A stretch of 39,802 nt of DNA from Hyphomicrobiales bacterium (GCA_947455455.1 CANGOE010000019.1:1-39802), one strand, 5' to 3'. Counted from the first letter of the stretch, positions 1-8,755 are shown. The notes: generated by a model not told the origin, from the sequence alone. Numbers and translations are program-made.

Positions 1-54
1 ATCTATCTGTGGGGCTCCCATTGGGGTGCAGCAGCCGCGGCCGCCGGACACTAA
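1..54 (+). CDS. Cytochrome c oxidase subunit III, C-terminal end (partial)
   Basis: Only the last 17 codons and the TAA stop (52-54) are in the window. The frame reads IYLWGSHWG followed by an alanine run and GH. The IYLWG string resembles the end of the last transmembrane helix of subunit III of haem-copper oxidases. The following DUF983 and SURF1 genes support this, because in many alphaproteobacteria cox3 sits directly before them. The call rests on a short tail plus gene order, so it is probable rather than proven. Confidence 0.6.
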   Translation: MYLWGSHWGAAAAAAGH

Positions 55-73
55 AAAGCCGGTATTGCTCTCC

Positions 74-105
74 AAAAAGGCGGCCTTGGCCGCCTTTTTC
101 CTTTT
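74..105 (+). terminator. Rho-independent terminator or attenuator after cox3
   Basis: Positions 74-85 and 88-99 form a perfect inverted repeat (A5-GGCGGCC pairing with GGCCGCC-T5). The realistic RNA stem is GGCGG/CCGCC with a short loop, followed by TTTTTCCTTTTT. It lies 20 bases after the cox3 stop and 15 bases before the DUF983 start. It would end or reduce cox-operon transcription before the assembly genes. Confidence 0.75.
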
Positions 106-120
106 TGATCGGATCCCTGA

Positions 121-552
121 ATGAACCATCAAACCCCACAGCCCGATACCCAAGCCAATGTCGTTGCCCCCTCACCGATCTGGGCGGGATTGCGTGGCCG
201 TTGTCCGCATTGCGGCACGGGCCATCTGTTTGCTGGCTTTATCGAGGTCGCACCGGCTTGCGAGGTCTGCGGGCAGGATTTCTCCAAGGCTGATTCGGGT
301 GATGGTCCGGTGATTTTCATCATCATGCTGGCAAGCCTGATCGTGCTGGGCTCGATGCTGGTGATCGATACGGTCTATTCCCCACCGATGTGGTTGCAGA
401 TGGTCGTCTGGATGCCCGTAATGACAGGGATCGTATTGGGCATGATGCGGCCTTTCAAAGGCGTGCTGATCTCCCTGCAGTTCCATCACAAGGCCGGACA
501 GGCCCGGCGGTCCGATGACGTATCCAGCCCCGATCAGGACGGTTCGGCATGA
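121..552 (+). CDS. DUF983 family membrane protein, cytochrome oxidase cluster
   Basis: A 143-residue protein of the DUF983 family. The N-terminal part carries a zinc-ribbon-like pair, CPHCG near residue 34 and CEVCG near residue 58. Two hydrophobic segments follow (about residues 74-92 and 95-115), then a polar tail. DUF983 genes are typically placed between cox3 and SURF1 in alphaproteobacterial aa3 oxidase clusters, as here, so a role in oxidase biogenesis is the usual inference. Its biochemical activity is unknown to me. The ATG at 121 has only a weak ribosome site. The stop overlaps the SURF1 start as ATGA (549-552), which suggests coupled translation. Confidence 0.9.
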   Translation: MNHQTPQPDTQANVVAPSPIWAGLRGRCPHCGTGHLFAGFIEVAPACEVCGQDFSKADSGDGPVIFIIMLASLIVLGSMLVIDTVYSPPMWLQMVVWMPVMTGIVLGMMRPFKGVLISLQFHHKAGQARRSDDVSSPDQDGSA

Positions 553-1298
553 CCCAGAATCAACCGAATCAATCCGCTTCCACACGGCGCTTTGTTGTGC
601 CGATGCTGACCAGCGGCTTTGTCGTGCTGGTTTTGCTGGCCCTGGGGGTCTGGCAACTCGACAGGATGGAAGCCAAGCAAAGGCTGATCGCCAGCGTCAC
701 CGCGCGCGTCACGGAACCCGCCATTGCCTTGCCACCGGCAAGCCAGTGGAACAGCCTTGGCAAGCCCGCCGATGATTTCTTGAAGGTCACCGTCACCGGT
801 CGCCTGTTGCACGAGCAAGAAACCTATCTGTTCATGCTCTATGCGCCACCGGGCGAACGCGACCCGACACCGGGCTATGCGGTGATCACCCCCTTGCAAC
901 GCGAGGATGGATCCGTGGTCTTGATCAATCGGGGCTTTGTGCCCGACAGCAAGCGCGATCCCGCCAATCGCCCGCAAAGTCTTGGCAAGGATCCCGTGAT
1001 AATCACCGGTCTGTTGCGCCTGCCGGAAACGCGCAGTTGGTTCAATGCCGATGATGCGCCCGCCAAAAGGCTGTTCTATACGCGAGATCCCAAGGCCATG
1101 GCCAAGGCGGTCGGGCTGGAGCAGGTGGCCCCGTTTGTGATTGATGCCGATGCCACAGCCGTGGCGGACGGTTGGCCCAAGGGTGGCAATACCATCATCA
1201 GCTTTTCCGACAACCACCTGCAATATGCGATCACATGGTTTACATTGGCCTTGGCGGTTTTCGCTTTATTCGTGATCTGGTATCGTCAGAACCGGTAA
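549..1298 (+). CDS. SURF1 family cytochrome oxidase assembly protein
   Basis: A 249-residue inner-membrane protein of the SURF1/Shy1 family, which helps insert haem a during assembly of aa3-type cytochrome c oxidase. It has the expected shape: an N-terminal transmembrane helix ending in the family signature GVWQLDR (about residues 33-39), a large periplasmic domain with LINRGFVP, and a C-terminal helix near residues 222-244 followed by the basic end YRQNR. The start overlaps the DUF983 stop by four bases. Length and both anchors match typical SURF1. No unusual feature is visible. Confidence 0.95.
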   Translation: MTQNQPNQSASTRRFVVPMLTSGFVVLVLLALGVWQLDRMEAKQRLIASVTARVTEPAIALPPASQWNSLGKPADDFLKVTVTGRLLHEQETYLFMLYAPPGERDPTPGYAVITPLQREDGSVVLINRGFVPDSKRDPANRPQSLGKDPVIITGLLRLPETRSWFNADDAPAKRLFYTRDPKAMAKAVGLEQVAPFVIDADATAVADGWPKGGNTIISFSDNHLQYAITWFTLALAVFALFVIWYRQNR

Positions 1299-1310
1299 AT
1301 CCTGCAACCT

Positions 1311-1336
1311 GATAGTGATAAACAAGGGATAGTGAT
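1311..1336 (+). repeat. Short direct repeat GATAGTGAT upstream of thrC
   Basis: The 9-mer GATAGTGAT occurs at 1311-1319 and again at 1328-1336, 17 bases apart, filling most of the 40-base gap between SURF1 and thrC. The second copy lies between the AAGGG ribosome site (1324-1328) and the GTG start at 1339. It may be an operator or chance; nothing else in the sequence decides. Confidence 0.4.
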
Positions 1337-1338
1337 CC

Positions 1339-2748
1339 GTGCATTATGTCTCGACCCGCGGGCAAGCGCCCCGTCTTGGTTTTTCAGATGCGGTTCTGGC
1401 GGGTCTGGCCCGTGATGGCGGGCTTTATTGGCCCGAAAGCTGGCCGCAACTGGACCATGCGACCATCAGCGGTTTTGCCGGTCAATCCTATGCCGATATC
1501 GCCAAAGCGGTCATCGGCCCCTATGCCGGCGATGTCACAAGTGCCGATCTGGCAGACATGATCGATAGCGCCTATGCCAGCTTCCGCCATCAGGCCAAAT
1601 GCCCGCTGGTCCAGCTTGATGACAATCTGTTTGTGCTGGAACTGTTCCACGGGCCGACACTGGCTTTCAAAGATGTGGCCATGCAATTGCTGGGTCGTTT
1701 GATGGATCATGTCCTCAAAGCCCGCGGACAACGCGCCACCATTGTCGGGGCAACCTCCGGCGATACCGGCAGTGCGGCGATCGAGGCATTCCGTGGCCTG
1801 TCGCAGGTCGATGTGTTCATTCTCTATCCGCATGGCCGCGTCAGCGAGGTCCAGCGGCGGCAGATGACCACCGTGGCGGCCGACAACATCCATGCCCTGG
1901 CCGTTGAAGGCACGTTTGATGATTGTCAGGCCATTGTGAAAGGCATGTTCAACCATCATGCCTTCCGTGATGCCTATGCTTTGTCGGGGGTCAATTCGAT
2001 CAACTGGGCGCGGATTGTCGCGCAAGCGGGCTATTATGTCTCCTCCGCTGTCAGCCTTGGCAGTCCGCACCGGCCTGTCAGCTTCTCGGTCCCCACCGGC
2101 AATTTCGGCGATGTTCTGGCGGGCTATGTGGCCAAAAACATGGGCCTGCCGGTCAAGCAATTGATGATTGCGACCAATAGCAACGATATTCTGGCCCGCA
2201 CTCTGGCTTCTGGCCGCTATGAGGTGACCGGCGTGCATCCGACCTCCTCGCCGTCGATGGATATCCAGGTCTCCTCCAATTTCGAGCGCCTGCTGTTTGA
2301 TGCCTGCAACAAGCAAAGCGATCTGATCCGTTCGATGATGGGCAGTCTGTCGCAAAGCGGCTCTTTCACCATTCCCGACGAGGGAATGGCCGCGATCCGG
2401 CGCGATTTTGCCGCCCATCGGGTCTCCGAAGACGAGGTCAGCAAGACGATGCGCGAGACACTGGCGCGCACCGGCTACCTGCTTGATCCGCACACGGCGG
2501 TTGGTGTTGCGGCCGGCGAACAATTGCTTGCCCGTGATCCGGCAACCCCCACGGTGGTGCTGGCGACAGCCCATCCGGCCAAATTCCCCGATGCTGTGTT
2601 TGCGGCAACCGGCGTGCGTCCCGCTTTGCCGCCGCATCTGGCCGATCTGCTGGAACGCAAGGAGCATTTCACCGTGATTGCCAACGATCAGAAGGCCATC
2701 GAGCAGTTTATCAGCCGCCATGGCCGCATGTCGGGAGCGGGCGTTTGA
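1339..2748 (+). CDS. thrC: Threonine synthase
   Basis: A 469-residue PLP enzyme converting O-phosphohomoserine to threonine and phosphate, the last step of threonine synthesis. The N-terminus HYVSTRGQAPRLGF and the following GLARDGGLYWPE are typical of the long bacterial threonine synthases. TLAFKDVAMQLLG carries the lysine that forms the Schiff base with PLP, and GATSGDTGSAAIEAF is the phosphate-binding region. The start is GTG at 1339, placed ten bases after AAGGG; it gives the family's usual N-terminus. Its stop overlaps the start of the M16 peptidase. The other threonine-pathway gene in this window is thrB at 9745-10704, on the opposite strand. Confidence 0.96.
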   Translation: MHYVSTRGQAPRLGFSDAVLAGLARDGGLYWPESWPQLDHATISGFAGQSYADIAKAVIGPYAGDVTSADLADMIDSAYASFRHQAKCPLVQLDDNLFVLELFHGPTLAFKDVAMQLLGRLMDHVLKARGQRATIVGATSGDTGSAAIEAFRGLSQVDVFILYPHGRVSEVQRRQMTTVAADNIHALAVEGTFDDCQAIVKGMFNHHAFRDAYALSGVNSINWARIVAQAGYYVSSAVSLGSPHRPVSFSVPTGNFGDVLAGYVAKNMGLPVKQLMIATNSNDILARTLASGRYEVTGVHPTSSPSMDIQVSSNFERLLFDACNKQSDLIRSMMGSLSQSGSFTIPDEGMAAIRRDFAAHRVSEDEVSKTMRETLARTGYLLDPHTAVGVAAGEQLLARDPATPTVVLATAHPAKFPDAVFAATGVRPALPPHLADLLERKEHFTVIANDQKAIEQFISRHGRMSGAGV

Positions 2749-4025
2749 TCCTGCCGCCCGATCCGCAAGTCCGGTTGACCACCCTTACCAATGGGTTGCG
2801 GGTGGTCAGCGAGCGGATGGATCATCTGGCCACCGCCTCGGTCGGCATCTGGATTGCCGCAGGCGCACGCCACGAACACCGGGACGAGCACGGTCTGGCC
2901 CATCTGATCGAGCACATGGCCTTCAAAGGCACCGATAGCCGCTCGGCACGCCAGATTGCCGAAGAGATCGAGAATGTCGGCGGTGATCTCAATGCCGAAA
3001 CCACGGCGGAGGTCACCTCCTATTTCGCCCGTGTGCTGGGCGAAGACCTGCCGCTGGCGCTTGAGCTGATCGGCGATATTGTCACCCGTCCGGCTTTTGC
3101 CGCCGATGAGCTGGAACGCGAGAAGCAGGTCATCCTGCAGGAAATCGGCTCCTACGAGGATGCGCCCGACGAACTGATTTTCGATCTGTTCATGGAACAG
3201 GGTTTTCCCGATTCCGTGCTGGGCCGCCCCATTCTCGGCACGCCCGACAGTGTGATGGCCCTCTCGCAAGCCTCGATGCGGAGTTTTCTGGCCCGCCAAT
3301 ACCGCGCACCGGCCATGGTGGTTGCCGCCGCCGGTGCCGTTGATCACGAGGCACTGGTTGCCCAGGCCGAGCGGTTGTTTGGCGGGCTGTCAGCGCAACA
3401 GCCCGAACAGGCGGTGGCCTGCCCCTATCATGGCGGCGATATGCGGCAAAAGCGCAAGCTCGAACAGGTCCATCTGGTCATTGGTGCCGAAGGCGTGTCC
3501 TTCCATGATCCCCTGCACGAGGCCATGCATGTGTTTGCGCAGGTGATGGGAGGCGGGTTGTCATCACGACTGTTTCAGGAACTGCGCGAAAAGCGCGGCC
3601 TTTGCTATGATGTCCATGCCTTTTTCACCCCGTTTTCCGATACAGGCATTTTCGGCATCTATGGCGGCACGGGGGCCAAGGATGCGGGCCAATTCACCTC
3701 CGTGATGATCGACCAGTTGCGACAGGCCGCCGCACAACTCGAACCCGCAGAAATTGCGCGGGCCAAGGCGCAGATCAAGGTCGGCATGCTGACAGCCCGC
3801 GAATCCCCGACCCGTCGGGCCGACCAGATGGCGCGGCAATTGCTGGCCTATGGCCGTGTGCCTTCCGGTCAGGAATTGTCACGGCGGATCCAATCCGTTG
3901 ATCAAGACAGCCTGAAACAGGCGGCAGAGCGTCTGTTGCAAGGCCAACCCACTTTCGCTGTGATCGGACCCCATACCGGTCTGCCCGATTTTACACGGTT
4001 ACAGGGTGATTTTGTGCCGCTTTGA
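2745..4025 (+). CDS. M16 family zinc metallopeptidase (processing-peptidase-like)
   Basis: A 426-residue single-unit M16 peptidase related to the mitochondrial processing peptidase beta subunit. The inverted zinc motif HLIEH is at residues 53-57 (H53, E56, H57), with a downstream glutamate in the ETTAEVTSYFARV region, so the site looks complete. The C-terminal half has the conserved GGGLSSRLFQELREKRGLCYDV region. The start appears to be TTG at 2745, overlapping the thrC stop (TTGA); it gives the usual short lead before the TLTNGLRVVSE motif. No signal peptide is visible, so a cytoplasmic location is likely. The gene commonly follows thrC in alphaproteobacteria. The substrate is unknown. Confidence 0.93.
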   Translation: MILPPDPQVRLTTLTNGLRVVSERMDHLATASVGIWIAAGARHEHRDEHGLAHLIEHMAFKGTDSRSARQIAEEIENVGGDLNAETTAEVTSYFARVLGEDLPLALELIGDIVTRPAFAADELEREKQVILQEIGSYEDAPDELIFDLFMEQGFPDSVLGRPILGTPDSVMALSQASMRSFLARQYRAPAMVVAAAGAVDHEALVAQAERLFGGLSAQQPEQAVACPYHGGDMRQKRKLEQVHLVIGAEGVSFHDPLHEAMHVFAQVMGGGLSSRLFQELREKRGLCYDVHAFFTPFSDTGIFGIYGGTGAKDAGQFTSVMIDQLRQAAAQLEPAEIARAKAQIKVGMLTARESPTRRADQMARQLLAYGRVPSGQELSRRIQSVDQDSLKQAAERLLQGQPTFAVIGPHTGLPDFTRLQGDFVPL

Positions 4026-4180
4026 GGGCCGGTTTCTGTGAGCAAACGCGATGCCCTGTTGCTCTCGCCCAATCTTTCTTTAATGTCAGCCCTGCCCGCG
4101 TCCCTGTGCTGCGGGCATACCGTCCACACCCAGACCCGCCTGCTTTGTCAGGTCCATACAGGATCATCCGTTTGCCGTTG

Positions 4181-7051
4181 ATGCGCATTGTCCTTGCTGT
4201 TTTGACCGTGATCACGGGCTTAGCCGTTTTTTCTGCCCCCACACAGGCGGCAGAGGCGATGCGCGTGACCAGCAATACGCCTGTGATCGATCTGCTCCGG
4301 CGGGTGGAATTCCACCGTTCGGACGGTGACGTGATCCAGATTTCGACAGCGCCGGGCCCGGACGGAATTGTGCGCCGCATGGCGATTTCGGCCAAAGAAA
4401 ACGGCACCAATCCGGACTGGATCGTCTTTGCGCTGAAAAACGACAGCGAGGAACCCATCACCCGCTGGCTGGTGGCTCCGCATTTCCGCATGATCGGATC
4501 AGGCATTTTACTGCCCGATCTCGGCTCTGTGCGGATTACCGCCGTGACATCGAGCGCGGGCGAAAGTCCCGAGCGGATCGAAAGTGCGGATTCAGATATT
4601 TTCGAAATCACGCTGGAGCCGGGTGCAACCGTCACCTATGTGGCCGAGCGCGCCTCGCCCCTGTTGCCGCAATTCACCCTGTGGAACCCGGAAGTCTACA
4701 AAGACCGGATGACCAGCCTGACCCTCTATCACGGCATGGTCATCGGCATTGCCGCTTTGCTGGCGCTGATCCTGACCATTGTTGTGGTGGTCCGAGGCGC
4801 GTTGATTTTTCCGGCGGCGGCGGCTCTGGCTTGGTCGGCCTTGGCCTATGTCAGTGTCGATTTCGGCTTTCTGTTGCAATTGTTCAACCTGACGGCAGAA
4901 GCGGCCCGCGTCTATCGCGCCGGATCGGAAGTGGTGCTGTCGGCAACTCTGCTGGTCTTCCTGTTCGCCTATCTCAATCTCAACCGCTGGCATGTGCGTT
5001 ATGGACATTTTACCATCGGCTGGCTGTTGGTTTTGCTGGCTCTGGTCGGTCTGGCCTGGTTCAACCCCGCAATGGCGGCAGGGATTGCCCGGATCTCGAT
5101 CGGGGCGATTGCAGTCATCGGGTTCGTCCTGATCGTCTATCTCTCCACCCACGGCTATGACCGTGCGGTTTTGCTGATCCCGACATGGCTGATGCTGTTG
5201 GTCTGGGTGACAGGCACCAGCTTTATCCTGATCGGCAACCTGCAGGACGAGTTGGCTCCGGTCGTATCGGTCGGCAGTGTGGTCATTCTGGTGATGCTGA
5301 TCGGCTTTACCGTGATGCAACACGCTTTTTCAAGCGGCGTGCTGGCCCAAGGTCTGGTCAGCGACAGCGAGCGCAAAGCCCTCGCCCTCAACGGTTCGGG
5401 TGACTCCGTGTTCGATTGGGATGTGATGGCCGACAAGGTCACGGTTGGCGCGGAAATCGAAACGGCCCTGAGCATGAGCGAAGGCGCGCTGACCGGCCCT
5501 GCCGCGCGCTGGATCGATCTGTTGCATCCGTTTGACCGCGACAGGTTCCGCGCCACCCTTGATGCCGCCCTCGAACAGGCGCGCGGGCGGTTGCAACTGG
5601 ATTTCCGCATGCAGGGCAATGACGGGCATTATCTGTGGTTCCTGCTCAAGGCCCGTCCGCTGGTTGCCACCGACGGCGCGGTGATCCGCGTGGTCGGCAG
5701 TCTGACAGAAACCACCGGCACCAAACTGGCCGAGCAACGGATTTTGAAAGACGCGGTGCGCGACCATCTGACCGCTTTGCCGAATGAGAGATTGTTTCTC
5801 GACCGTGTCTCGCATTTGCTGGCCCTGACACGGGGCGGCGAAAGCATCCGCTCGACGGTGATGATGGTCGATCTCGACCGGTTCCGCTCGCTCAACGAGC
5901 GGATGGGCATTGCCGGCGGCGATACGATTCTGCTGACCATGGCGCGGCGCATTGGCCGTCTGTTGCGCCCGCAGGACACGCTGGCGCGGTTGGGCGCAGA
6001 CCGCTTTGCGATTTTGTTGCTGTCGGAGCGCGAGCCCGGACCCATCACCGCCTTTTCCGATGCCGTGCGCAAGACCATTGCCGCCCCCGTCAATTATGGT
6101 GACAAGGAAATCTCGCTGACGGCCTCGATCGGTATTGCCCTGCCCGATCCAATGGCCGAAACGGGTGCCGAGGACCTGCTCCGCAATGCCGAAATCGCCA
6201 TGACCCATGCCAAGCGGCAAGGCGGCGACCGGATCGACGTGTTCCGCCCGGCGATGCGCGCATTCCGGACAGACCGTGCGGCAATCGAGAATGACTTCCG
6301 TCAGGCGATGGAAAGCGAACGGATTGTGGTGCGCTTTACGCCGATTGTGCGGCTTGATGACCGCTCGATCATCGGCTTCGAGGCTGTGCCGCGCTGGGAT
6401 TCACCGGCCTATGCGACACTCTCGGCCCGCGAAATTCTCGATCTGGCCGAAGACAACGGCTTTGCGATGGAATTGTCGCAGATCGTGCTGGAAAATGCGG
6501 CACGCGAGTTGAGCCTCTGGCAGGATGCCTTGGAGGTTGATCCACCGATTTTTGCCACCGTCAACGTCTCGGGCCGTCAATTGCTCGAACATGATCTGGT
6601 GCAGGACATCAAGGCCATTCTGGCCCGCCACTCGGTCCGGCGTGGTTCGTTGCGGCTGGAAATTACCGAGAACGGCGTGATGGATAACCCCGAATATGCC
6701 TCGCGCGTGCTGGCGCGGCTGGCTGAAAACGGGATCGGCCTTGTGCTGGATGATTTCGGAACCGGTTATTCCTCGCTGTCCTATTTGCAACGCTTCCCGT
6801 TCGATATCATGAAAATCTCGCGGGCCTTGTTGCGGCCTGATGCCAGCGGCCAGCGGCCCACCATTTTGCGCTCGGTGGTCGGTCTCGCACAGGATCTAGG
6901 CATGACGGTGGTTGCAGACGGGCTGGATACCGAAGAGGATGCCGATGCCTTGCGTGCCGTCGGTTGCGAATACGGCCAGGGCCTGATTATCGGCCCGCCG
7001 ATGACCGCCTCACAAACCCGCTCGCTGTTGGGTGTCCCGTCCCAATCCTGA
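4181..7051 (+). CDS. Membrane 7TM-PAS-GGDEF-EAL protein with degenerate catalytic motifs
   Basis: A 956-residue signalling protein. In order: a signal peptide (residues 1-24), a soluble extracytoplasmic domain (to about 175), a block of seven or so transmembrane helices (about 180-390) reminiscent of 7TMR-DISM receptors, a PAS domain (about 400-510), GGDEF (about 525-690) and EAL (about 700-950). The GGDEF signature is GADRF (near residue 605), so cyclase activity is doubtful, but the I-site-like RPQD sits five residues before it as in c-di-GMP-binding proteins. In the EAL domain, EAV, NVSGRQ, LEITE, DDFGTGYSS and the YGQG glutamine are kept, but KID is KIS and AEGVET is ADGLDT. Diesterase activity is therefore uncertain. 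ATG 4181 begins the signal peptide; TTG 4172, eight bases after CAGGA, is an alternative start. Confidence 0.88.
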   Translation: MRIVLAVLTVITGLAVFSAPTQAAEAMRVTSNTPVIDLLRRVEFHRSDGDVIQISTAPGPDGIVRRMAISAKENGTNPDWIVFALKNDSEEPITRWLVAPHFRMIGSGILLPDLGSVRITAVTSSAGESPERIESADSDIFEITLEPGATVTYVAERASPLLPQFTLWNPEVYKDRMTSLTLYHGMVIGIAALLALILTIVVVVRGALIFPAAAALAWSALAYVSVDFGFLLQLFNLTAEAARVYRAGSEVVLSATLLVFLFAYLNLNRWHVRYGHFTIGWLLVLLALVGLAWFNPAMAAGIARISIGAIAVIGFVLIVYLSTHGYDRAVLLIPTWLMLLVWVTGTSFILIGNLQDELAPVVSVGSVVILVMLIGFTVMQHAFSSGVLAQGLVSDSERKALALNGSGDSVFDWDVMADKVTVGAEIETALSMSEGALTGPAARWIDLLHPFDRDRFRATLDAALEQARGRLQLDFRMQGNDGHYLWFLLKARPLVATDGAVIRVVGSLTETTGTKLAEQRILKDAVRDHLTALPNERLFLDRVSHLLALTRGGESIRSTVMMVDLDRFRSLNERMGIAGGDTILLTMARRIGRLLRPQDTLARLGADRFAILLLSEREPGPITAFSDAVRKTIAAPVNYGDKEISLTASIGIALPDPMAETGAEDLLRNAEIAMTHAKRQGGDRIDVFRPAMRAFRTDRAAIENDFRQAMESERIVVRFTPIVRLDDRSIIGFEAVPRWDSPAYATLSAREILDLAEDNGFAMELSQIVLENAARELSLWQDALEVDPPIFATVNVSGRQLLEHDLVQDIKAILARHSVRRGSLRLEITENGVMDNPEYASRVLARLAENGIGLVLDDFGTGYSSLSYLQRFPFDIMKISRALLRPDASGQRPTILRSVVGLAQDLGMTVVADGLDTEEDADALRAVGCEYGQGLIIGPPMTASQTRSLLGVPSQS

Positions 7052-7063
7052 GGTGACGCAGGT

Positions 7064-7693
7064 TCAGGCGTGGCCGGAGACAGTCGAAAACTGCGCCAGA
7101 TCGATACCGATCTTGCCCAGAGCGCGCTGGTATTTCGTTTCATGATGCTTGTCGAACAACAGGCTTCGGTCCATCTGGCAGGTCAGCCAGCCATCCCCTT
7201 GCAATTCCTGTTCGAGCTGGCCCGGTGCCCAGCCCGCATAGCCCAAAGCAAACAGGGCCTCTTGCGGGCCTTGTCCTTTGGAGATCAAAGACAGCATTTC
7301 GAGCGTGGTGGTCAGATAAATCTGGTCACCGACCTTCAAACTGTTTTCGTCCAGCACAATATCCCCGGAATGGAGCACAAAGCCACGCCCGGGTTCGACC
7401 GGCCCGCCGCGAAACACCGGCACAGCATCCAGCATTTTCTGGACAGGCGCGGGTGCTTCGATATCAAGCAGATCGAGTTGTTCGAGGATCGCCGGAAAAG
7501 CCAGATGCGTGGCCGGATGGTTGATGATAATGCCCATTGCGCCCTCATCGGAATGGGCACACATATAGATCACACTGCGCTCGAAACGCTCGTCCAGCAT
7601 GCCGGGCGTGGCCACCAGAAAGCGGCCTGAGCAGCTCTGGTCGACAACATTCCCCGCAGATCCGGCTAATAACTTAGCCCTTGCCTTTGACAT
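7064..7693 (-). CDS. YqgE/AlgH family protein (UPF0301)
   Basis: A 209-residue member of the YqgE/AlgH (DUF179) family. Diagnostic strings are GRFLVATPGMLDERFERSVIY near the N-terminus, GAMGIIINHP, VFRGGPVEPGRGFVLH, and FALGYAGWAPGQLEQE near the C-terminus. The family's molecular function is not established; AlgH was named for an effect on alginate regulation in Pseudomonas, but it is widespread in proteobacteria. The ATG at 7693 is preceded by AAGGGGTGAAAGC, a good ribosome site. It converges with the GGDEF/EAL gene 12 bases away and diverges from the DsbD-like gene. Confidence 0.95.
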   Translation of the reverse strand: MSKARAKLLAGSAGNVVDQSCSGRFLVATPGMLDERFERSVIYMCAHSDEGAMGIIINHPATHLAFPAILEQLDLLDIEAPAPVQKMLDAVPVFRGGPVEPGRGFVLHSGDIVLDENSLKVGDQIYLTTTLEMLSLISKGQGPQEALFALGYAGWAPGQLEQELQGDGWLTCQMDRSLLFDKHHETKYQRALGKIGIDLAQFSTVSGHA

Positions 7694-7717
7694 GCTTTCA
7701 CCCCTTTTATCCGGTTG

Positions 7718-7745
7718 ATGCTAGATTTTTCATGAGAGAAAGCAA
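7718..7745 (-). promoter_or_regulatory. Candidate promoter for yqgE
   Basis: On the minus strand TTGCTT (7745-7740) and TAGCAT (7723-7718) are separated by 16 bases, a fair sigma-70-type match placed about 25 bases before the yqgE ATG. It lies in the 55-base gap between divergent genes. This is pattern matching only. Confidence 0.35.
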
Positions 7746-7748
7746 TCG

Positions 7749-8678
7749 GTGACAATCAAAAAAACGCACAAAAACCGGCCTGCACCTGCCGATCACGCCG
7801 CAATCACCGGATTCCGTTCGGTTTTATTGGGTGCCGTGCTGGCTTGCATGATGCCCTTTTTGCCGGTTGTCGCCCAAACGGCCATCAAACCGGCCAGCGA
7901 GCTGGCGCGGCTGAGCCTGCTGGAAGGGGCAAGCCAGAGCACGCCACCGGATGAGGTTGTGTTGTGGGGTGGTCTGGAATTCCGCCTGGCTCCAAAGGTC
8001 AAAACCTATTGGCGCACAGTGGGTGATTCCGGCCTGCCGCCTGTGTTCTCTTGGACAGGTTCACGCAATCTGCGGTCGGTCGAGGTCCTGTGGCCGGTAC
8101 CGGTGCGGTTTCAGGATCAATCCGGCTCCTCGATCGGCTATCATGACCACCTCGTCCTGCCGTTGAAGGTTCTCCCGCTTGATCCCAAACAGCCTGTGCA
8201 ACTGAAATTGTCGCTTGATTACGCCGTGTGCGAAACCCTGTGCATGCCCGCCCATTTTGATGGAGCCTTGACGCTGTCACCGCGCAGTACCCGCAATACA
8301 GCCAGCCACACCCTGATCCGCGAAACACTGGACAAAGTGCCTGTTGCCGTTGCGCTGAATGCCCAAGCCCCGCTGTCCTTGCGTGCCATCACCGCGCAAG
8401 ACAAGGTGCTGGAACTGGAAACTGTCTGGCCTGCCGGAACCGAGGAGGGCGATATCTTTGTCGAAGGGCCGGAAGGCTGGGTGTTCGGCCAGCCTGTGCG
8501 CCGCTCGCTGGCGACCGATCCGGCCGGTCGGCGTATCCGGCGCGATCAGGTTGCCATCGAAGAAAAGCCGCAGGCCGACAGCCCCTTGTCAGGTTTGGAG
8601 CTGATCATCACGCTTTCAACGCAAGGCGCGGGGATTGAAACGCGTGCAACACTCGACAAGCAGGGCCGTGCGCCTTAG
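7749..8678 (+). CDS. Stand-alone DsbD-alpha-like periplasmic protein
   Basis: A 309-residue protein with an N-terminal hydrophobic export signal (about residues 20-43, VAQ before the mature end) and an immunoglobulin-like domain matching the N-terminal (alpha) domain of the thiol:disulfide interchange protein DsbD. The key string is YAVCETLCMPA with C161 and C165, as in the DsbD-alpha YxxCxxxCxPA pattern. DsbD itself has a transmembrane beta domain and a thioredoxin-like gamma domain; neither is present here nor elsewhere in the window, so electrons would have to come from a separate CcdA/DsbD-like protein. The start is GTG at 7749, preceded by GAGAGAAAG. The peroxiredoxin gene follows, and its likely promoter overlaps this gene's end. 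Confidence 0.85.
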   Translation: MTIKKTHKNRPAPADHAAITGFRSVLLGAVLACMMPFLPVVAQTAIKPASELARLSLLEGASQSTPPDEVVLWGGLEFRLAPKVKTYWRTVGDSGLPPVFSWTGSRNLRSVEVLWPVPVRFQDQSGSSIGYHDHLVLPLKVLPLDPKQPVQLKLSLDYAVCETLCMPAHFDGALTLSPRSTRNTASHTLIRETLDKVPVAVALNAQAPLSLRAITAQDKVLELETVWPAGTEEGDIFVEGPEGWVFGQPVRRSLATDPAGRRIRRDQVAIEEKPQADSPLSGLELIITLSTQGAGIETRATLDKQGRAP

Positions 8679-8681
8679 ATT
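8653..8681 (+). promoter_or_regulatory. Candidate promoter for the peroxiredoxin gene
   Basis: TCGACA (8653-8658), a 17-base spacer and TAGATT (8676-8681) give a reasonable sigma-70-type promoter whose -10 overlaps the TAG stop of the DsbD-like gene. A small hairpin, TAGAC/GTCTA at 8681-8694, follows. The peroxiredoxin ATG is 75 bases downstream. Confidence 0.4.
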
Positions 8682-8755
8682 AGACAAGAGTCTAGGATGG
8701 GTCGGAAAGACCGGTCCGAAGCCTAACCGTCACCGATATCAATCTGGAGGATAAA

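Noticed and set aside
1384..2721. 445-codon minus-strand open frame opposite thrC
   Set aside because: Antisense to threonine synthase with all its motifs; shadow frame.
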